This document shows, piece by piece, positions 60,960-64,000 of a stretch of DNA of 64,000 nucleotides (position 1 is the first letter of the stretch; each line of letters opens with the position of its first letter). The stretch lies in assembly GCA_009773495.1 (NCBI GenBank), contig WSXW01000002.1, positions 102,568-166,567 of the forward strand, given 5' to 3'. The position numbers and the translations under genes were made by a program. The notes below the pieces were generated by a model. The model was given only the letters and a program-made list of their open reading frames with translations, searched no databases and was not told the origin of the DNA. This stretch comes from Bacillota bacterium. GTDB lineage: Bacteria; Bacillota; UBA994.

Positions 60960-62756
60960 TTGCAAGAGGGTATTCGTAACTTTTGTATTATAGCGCACAT
61001 TGACCACGGTAAGTCCACGCTGGCCGATAGACTTATTGAAGCCACTGGCACTCTATCGCAACGAGAGATGATGGAACAGGTTTTAGACAACATGGACCTG
61101 GAGAGAGAGCGGGGTATTACCATCAAGTTGCAGGCTGTGCGTTTGATCTACAAGGCTAAGGATGAGCAAGAATACATCCTTAACTTAATAGACACACCGG
61201 GGCACGTGGACTTCTCTTATGAAGTGTCGCGATCTTTGGCTGCCTGCGAAGGGGCTCTGCTGGTAGTTGACGCTGTCCAAGGGATAGAGGCCCAGACTTT
61301 GGCCAACGTATATCTGGCGTTAGAGCATAACCTAACGATAATCCCGGTCATTAACAAGATCGACCTCCCCTCAGCTGACCCTGAGCGGGTGCGCAAAGAA
61401 ATAGAGGACGTAATCGGCATATCCACCGATAACGCCATCCTTTGTTCGGCCAAGGAGGGGATTGGTATTCAGGAGATTCTCGACGCGATTGTACGCGAAA
61501 TCCCACCACCGAGCGGAGACGCCAAGAAGCCTTTGCAGGCGCTTGTATTCGATTCACACTATGATCCCTACCGTGGAGTTATTAGCTACGTTCGTGTTGT
61601 TAATGGCGAAATTCGCAAGGGCATGAAGATTCGTATGATGGCTACCAATAGAGAATTCGAAGTAGATGATGTGGGCGTTTTTACGCCGCCACGCCTGCCT
61701 ATAGGAGCACTGCTTCCAGGCATGGTTGGCTACTGCATTGCAGGAATTAAGAACGTTAAGGATACTCGCGTAGGCGATACAATCACCAGCTCTCTCAATC
61801 CTGCTACCGAGGCCTTGCCAGGGTACCGTAAGATCGTCCCCATGGTGTTCTGCGGATTGTATCCTACGGAGAATAACCACTACGACAATTTGCGCGACGC
61901 GCTAGACAAGCTCAAGCTTAATGACTCATCACTTCTTTACGAGCCTGAGACCTCAGAGGCCCTCGGTTTTGGATTTCGGTGTGGCTTCTTAGGTTTGTTA
62001 CACATGGAAGTAGTGCAGGAGAGGCTTGAGCGTGAATACGAGCTTGATCTCATCACTACCGCTCCTAACACTTTGTACCGTGTTAACACTACCGAAGGGC
62101 AAGAGTTATTTATCGACAATCCAGCCAGCCTGCCGCCCAGCAACAAGATAGAATCAATGGCCGAGCCGTTTGTCAAGGCTTCGATCATCTTACCCGAGGA
62201 ATTTATCGGCACCATGATGGAGCTTTGTCAAGATAGGCGGGGAACGTTTAAGAACATGGAGTTTTTGGATACAACTCGTGTGGTGCTTACCTATGAGTTG
62301 CCCCTGTCTGAGATACTCTATGATTTCTTTGACCAACTAAAGTCGCGCTCACGTGGTTATGCTTCGTTAGATTATGAGGTAATCGGCTATCGTGATGCCG
62401 ACCTCGTTAAACTAGATATTTTGCTAAACGGTGAACCTGTAGATGCTCTATCCTGCATCATACACAGTGACAGAGCTCAATCGAAGGGAAGAGCCCTCAC
62501 GGAGAAGCTCCGCAAGATCATACCGCGTCAGATGTTCGATATCCCCATTCAAGCTGCCGTGGGCGCTAAAGTTATTGCGCGTGAGACCGTCAAGGCCATG
62601 CGTAAAGACGTATTGGCGAAGTGTTACGGTGGTGACATTAGCCGTAAGCGTAAGTTGCTCGAGAAGCAAAAAGAGGGCAAAAAGCGCATGAAGCAGGTAG
62701 GCAATGTCGAGATACCCCAGGAAGCCTTTATGGCTATCCTCAAGGTTGACGAATAA
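60960..62756 (+). CDS. lepA: Elongation factor 4 (LepA)
   Basis: 598 residues. GTPase related to EF-G that acts on ribosomes. G1 [14 protein letters not shown] (about 10-23), [14 protein letters not shown]3 [14 protein letters not shown] (about 78-91), G4 INKIDLP (about 132), and the LepA-specific C-terminus with [18 protein letters not shown] (about 552-569). TTG 60960 gives the family N-terminus [13 protein letters not shown]; the frame is open upstream but spoIIP overlaps it. An extended -10 (TGGTATAAT, 60903-60911) lies about 50 bases before. Confidence 0.96.
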   Translation: MQEGIRNFCIIAHIDHGKSTLADRLIEATGTLSQREMMEQVLDNMDLERERGITIKLQAVRLIYKAKDEQEYILNLIDTPGHVDFSYEVSRSLAACEGALLVVDAVQGIEAQTLANVYLALEHNLTIIPVINKIDLPSADPERVRKEIEDVIGISTDNAILCSAKEGIGIQEILDAIVREIPPPSGDAKKPLQALVFDSHYDPYRGVISYVRVVNGEIRKGMKIRMMATNREFEVDDVGVFTPPRLPIGALLPGMVGYCIAGIKNVKDTRVGDTITSSLNPATEALPGYRKIVPMVFCGLYPTENNHYDNLRDALDKLKLNDSSLLYEPETSEALGFGFRCGFLGLLHMEVVQERLEREYELDLITTAPNTLYRVNTTEGQELFIDNPASLPPSNKIESMAEPFVKASIILPEEFIGTMMELCQDRRGTFKNMEFLDTTRVVLTYELPLSEILYDFFDQLKSRSRGYASLDYEVIGYRDADLVKLDILLNGEPVDALSCIIHSDRAQSKGRALTEKLRKIIPRQMFDIPIQAAVGAKVIARETVKAMRKDVLAKCYGGDISRKRKLLEKQKEGKKRMKQVGNVEIPQEAFMAILKVDE

Positions 62757-63883
62757 TGCTAGCCCTGTACGTGCATGTGCCCTTTTGTCGTAGCAAGTGC
62801 GCGTATTGCGACTTTTTCTCTCTGCCGATATCATCTCAAACTGATGCCTATGCAGAAGCTCTAATTCGAGAGGTAAACTTCAAAGGCAGTAGCTGGGGTG
62901 GCAAACTTAATACCTTCTATTTTGGCGGAGGTACTCCGAGTTGCCTAGAACCAGAATTACTGGCGGCAGTACTTAACGAGTGCGGCCGCTTTTTTTCCTG
63001 GGATTGCAACACTGAGTTTACCGTAGAGGTCAATCCGGGAACAGTAAATAGGCGGTACTTGGAATATATTCGTTCCCTAGGAGTTAATCGCCTGAGCATA
63101 GGGCTGCAAGCAGCACAGGACAGTCACTTGAGGCGACTAGGCAGAGGCCACAGCGTGGCTGAATTCTCGCGGGCCCTTGAAGACGCCCGCTCAGCTGGGT
63201 TTGTTAATGTTAGTATTGACGCAATCTACGGTCTGCCCGAGCAAACATGTGTAGATTACATGGAGACACTAGACTTTGTTGTCTCTAGTGGTGCAGAGCA
63301 CGTGTCGGTGTATGCTTTGCAGGTCGAATCGAATACCCCTTTTTATGAACGGTGGTCCCAAGGCAAGCTAATAGTACCCGATGACGATGCTGTGGCAGAA
63401 ATGATGCTTAAGGGAAGAGATTTTTTGTTAAAGCAGGGGTACAGTCAGTACGAGATCAGTAATTTTGCCCTGCCTGGTTTTGAAAGCCGCCACAATATGA
63501 CCTATTGGAGAAACCAGGAGTACCTTGGGTTAGGCCCGAGTGCTGCTAGTTACATCGGCGGTAGAAGGTTTGTAAACATTGCTGATCTTAGTGCTTATAC
63601 TAATACGCTAGCCGCCGGTAAACTGCCGCTAGCTTCATGTGAGTGTTTAGACCAAGAGCGCAGTATGGCCGAGACGGTTATTTTGGGCTTAAGGATGCTG
63701 AACGAAGGTGTCAACAGACAAACTTTTAAGAAGCGGTACGGTGTAGATCCTTTGCGGCATTATCAGCAAATTATAGATAAGTGGTGTAACTTAGGCTTTC
63801 TAGAATTTACACCCGATTTGATTCGCCTTACTGCCAAGGCAGTCCCTGTTGCTAGCCAAATCCAGTTGACCTTTTTGCCGTAG
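62756..63883 (+). CDS. hemW: Radical SAM heme chaperone HemW (coproporphyrinogen oxidase-like)
   Basis: 375 residues. N-terminal LYVHVPFCRSKCAYCDFFS holds the radical SAM CxxxCxxC ligands (about residues 11-18). Then FGGGTPSCLEPELL (about 60), VEVNPGTVNRRYLEYI, RLSIGLQAAQDSHLRRLGR (about 114-132) and the C-terminal HemW domain with YQISNFA-like YEISNFALPGFESRHNM and YLGLGPSAAS. HemW carries heme rather than oxidising coproporphyrinogen. Overlaps the lepA stop by one base; lepA-hemW-hrcA is usual, but an insertion appears to follow here. Confidence 0.94.
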   Translation: MLALYVHVPFCRSKCAYCDFFSLPISSQTDAYAEALIREVNFKGSSWGGKLNTFYFGGGTPSCLEPELLAAVLNECGRFFSWDCNTEFTVEVNPGTVNRRYLEYIRSLGVNRLSIGLQAAQDSHLRRLGRGHSVAEFSRALEDARSAGFVNVSIDAIYGLPEQTCVDYMETLDFVVSSGAEHVSVYALQVESNTPFYERWSQGKLIVPDDDAVAEMMLKGRDFLLKQGYSQYEISNFALPGFESRHNMTYWRNQEYLGLGPSAASYIGGRRFVNIADLSAYTNTLAAGKLPLASCECLDQERSMAETVILGLRMLNEGVNRQTFKKRYGVDPLRHYQQIIDKWCNLGFLEFTPDLIRLTAKAVPVASQIQLTFLP

Positions 63884-63910
63884 GAGGAAGGAAACGGTTT
63901 CTGGTGACTA

Positions 63911-64000
63911 GTCAGAGTAAATGCAACTTTGTCAGAGTGAGTGCAACCGAGTTGCAGTAAGTCGGTATAAAGGATGTTCATTTTCGTGGAAATTGAGGTG
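63911..64000 (+). mobile_element. Probable left end of an IS21-like insertion sequence (partial)
   Basis: Two direct 17-base repeats, GTCAGAGTAAATGCAAC (63911-63927) and GTCAGAGTGAGTGCAAC (63931-63947), differ at two positions and are 20 bases apart. A partial inverted copy (GTTGCAGTAAGTC) is at 63951-63963. Repeated transposase-binding motifs near a terminus are typical of IS21-like elements. An open frame begins at ATG 63974 (AAAGG before it) or GTG 63986 and leaves the window, possibly istA. Too short to confirm. Confidence 0.45.

Noticed and set aside
1..64000. CRISPR arrays, prophage, toxin-antitoxin or defence genes
   Set aside because: No regularly spaced repeats, cas genes, phage structural genes or recognisable toxin-antitoxin pairs were seen; the holin-like gene at 57758 is an ordinary chromosomal family.

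Overview
The window looks like the chromosome of an anaerobic, endospore-forming, Gram-positive bacterium of the clostridial side of the Bacillota. The grounds are: sporulation and germination genes (spoIVFA/FB-like pair, spo0B-like, gpr, spoIIP, sleB-ypeB); an electron-bifurcating-type NAD-linked [FeFe]-hydrogenase operon; a sodium/proton-translocating Rnf operon; a T-box leader on valS; and the synteny rplU-rpmA-spo0B-obg-nadD-rsfS and comEC-holA-rpsT-gpr-spoIIP-lepA-hemW. No rRNA is present, so I cannot name the genus. Nearly all genes are on the + strand.

Layout. 1-1016: 3' part of an unrecognised gene. 1245-7315: valine T-box leader, a group IIC intron inserted directly behind its terminator, then valS-folC. 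7436-15285: redox sensing and H2 module. It holds two GHKL ATPases, a hydrogenase-like Fe-S protein, DRTGG and PHP proteins, then hndA-(ATPase)-hndB-hndC-hndD, with a Rex-type operator before hndA. 15501-21115: rnfCDEAB-apbE, without an rnfG. 21123-31391: membrane proteins, maf, radC, mreBCD, PBP2, minDE (no minC), rodA, spoIVFA/FB-like. 31429-41619: radical SAM pair with rng, L21/L27, spo0B, obg, nadD, LCP protein, rsfS, methyltransferase. 41641-46485: tRNA-Ala followed by a patch that looks acquired (TetR, ABC ATPase, FtsX-type permease) and decayed ECF sigma/anti-sigma genes. 46745-50343: a two-gene ABC exporter whose first half-transporter is broken by an in-frame TGA. 50438-63883: GNAT, comEA, sleB-ypeB, comEC behind a folded leader, holA, rpsT (- strand), gpr, spoIIP, lepA, hemW. 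63905-64000: probable left end of an IS21-like element.

How it fits together. The Hnd enzyme would couple NADH and reduced ferredoxin to H2, while Rnf exchanges electrons between ferredoxin and NAD with ion pumping. Both draw on the same ferredoxin and NAD pools, and the Rex palindrome plus the sensory-looking proteins upstream fit control by NADH/NAD ratio or H2. The mre-PBP2-min-rodA block builds the rod-shaped wall and places the septum. The spo genes serve engulfment, sigma-K processing and spore germination.

Most worth a second look: the T-box/group IIC intron arrangement on valS with a frameshifted maturase; an Rnf operon lacking RnfG and the usual flavin-attachment motif in RnfD; MinE without its membrane-targeting helix and no MinC; the two-hairpin, mutually exclusive leader before comEC; and a family of simple-word repeats that starts at or near stop codons. 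All calls are by reading; no database search was run.
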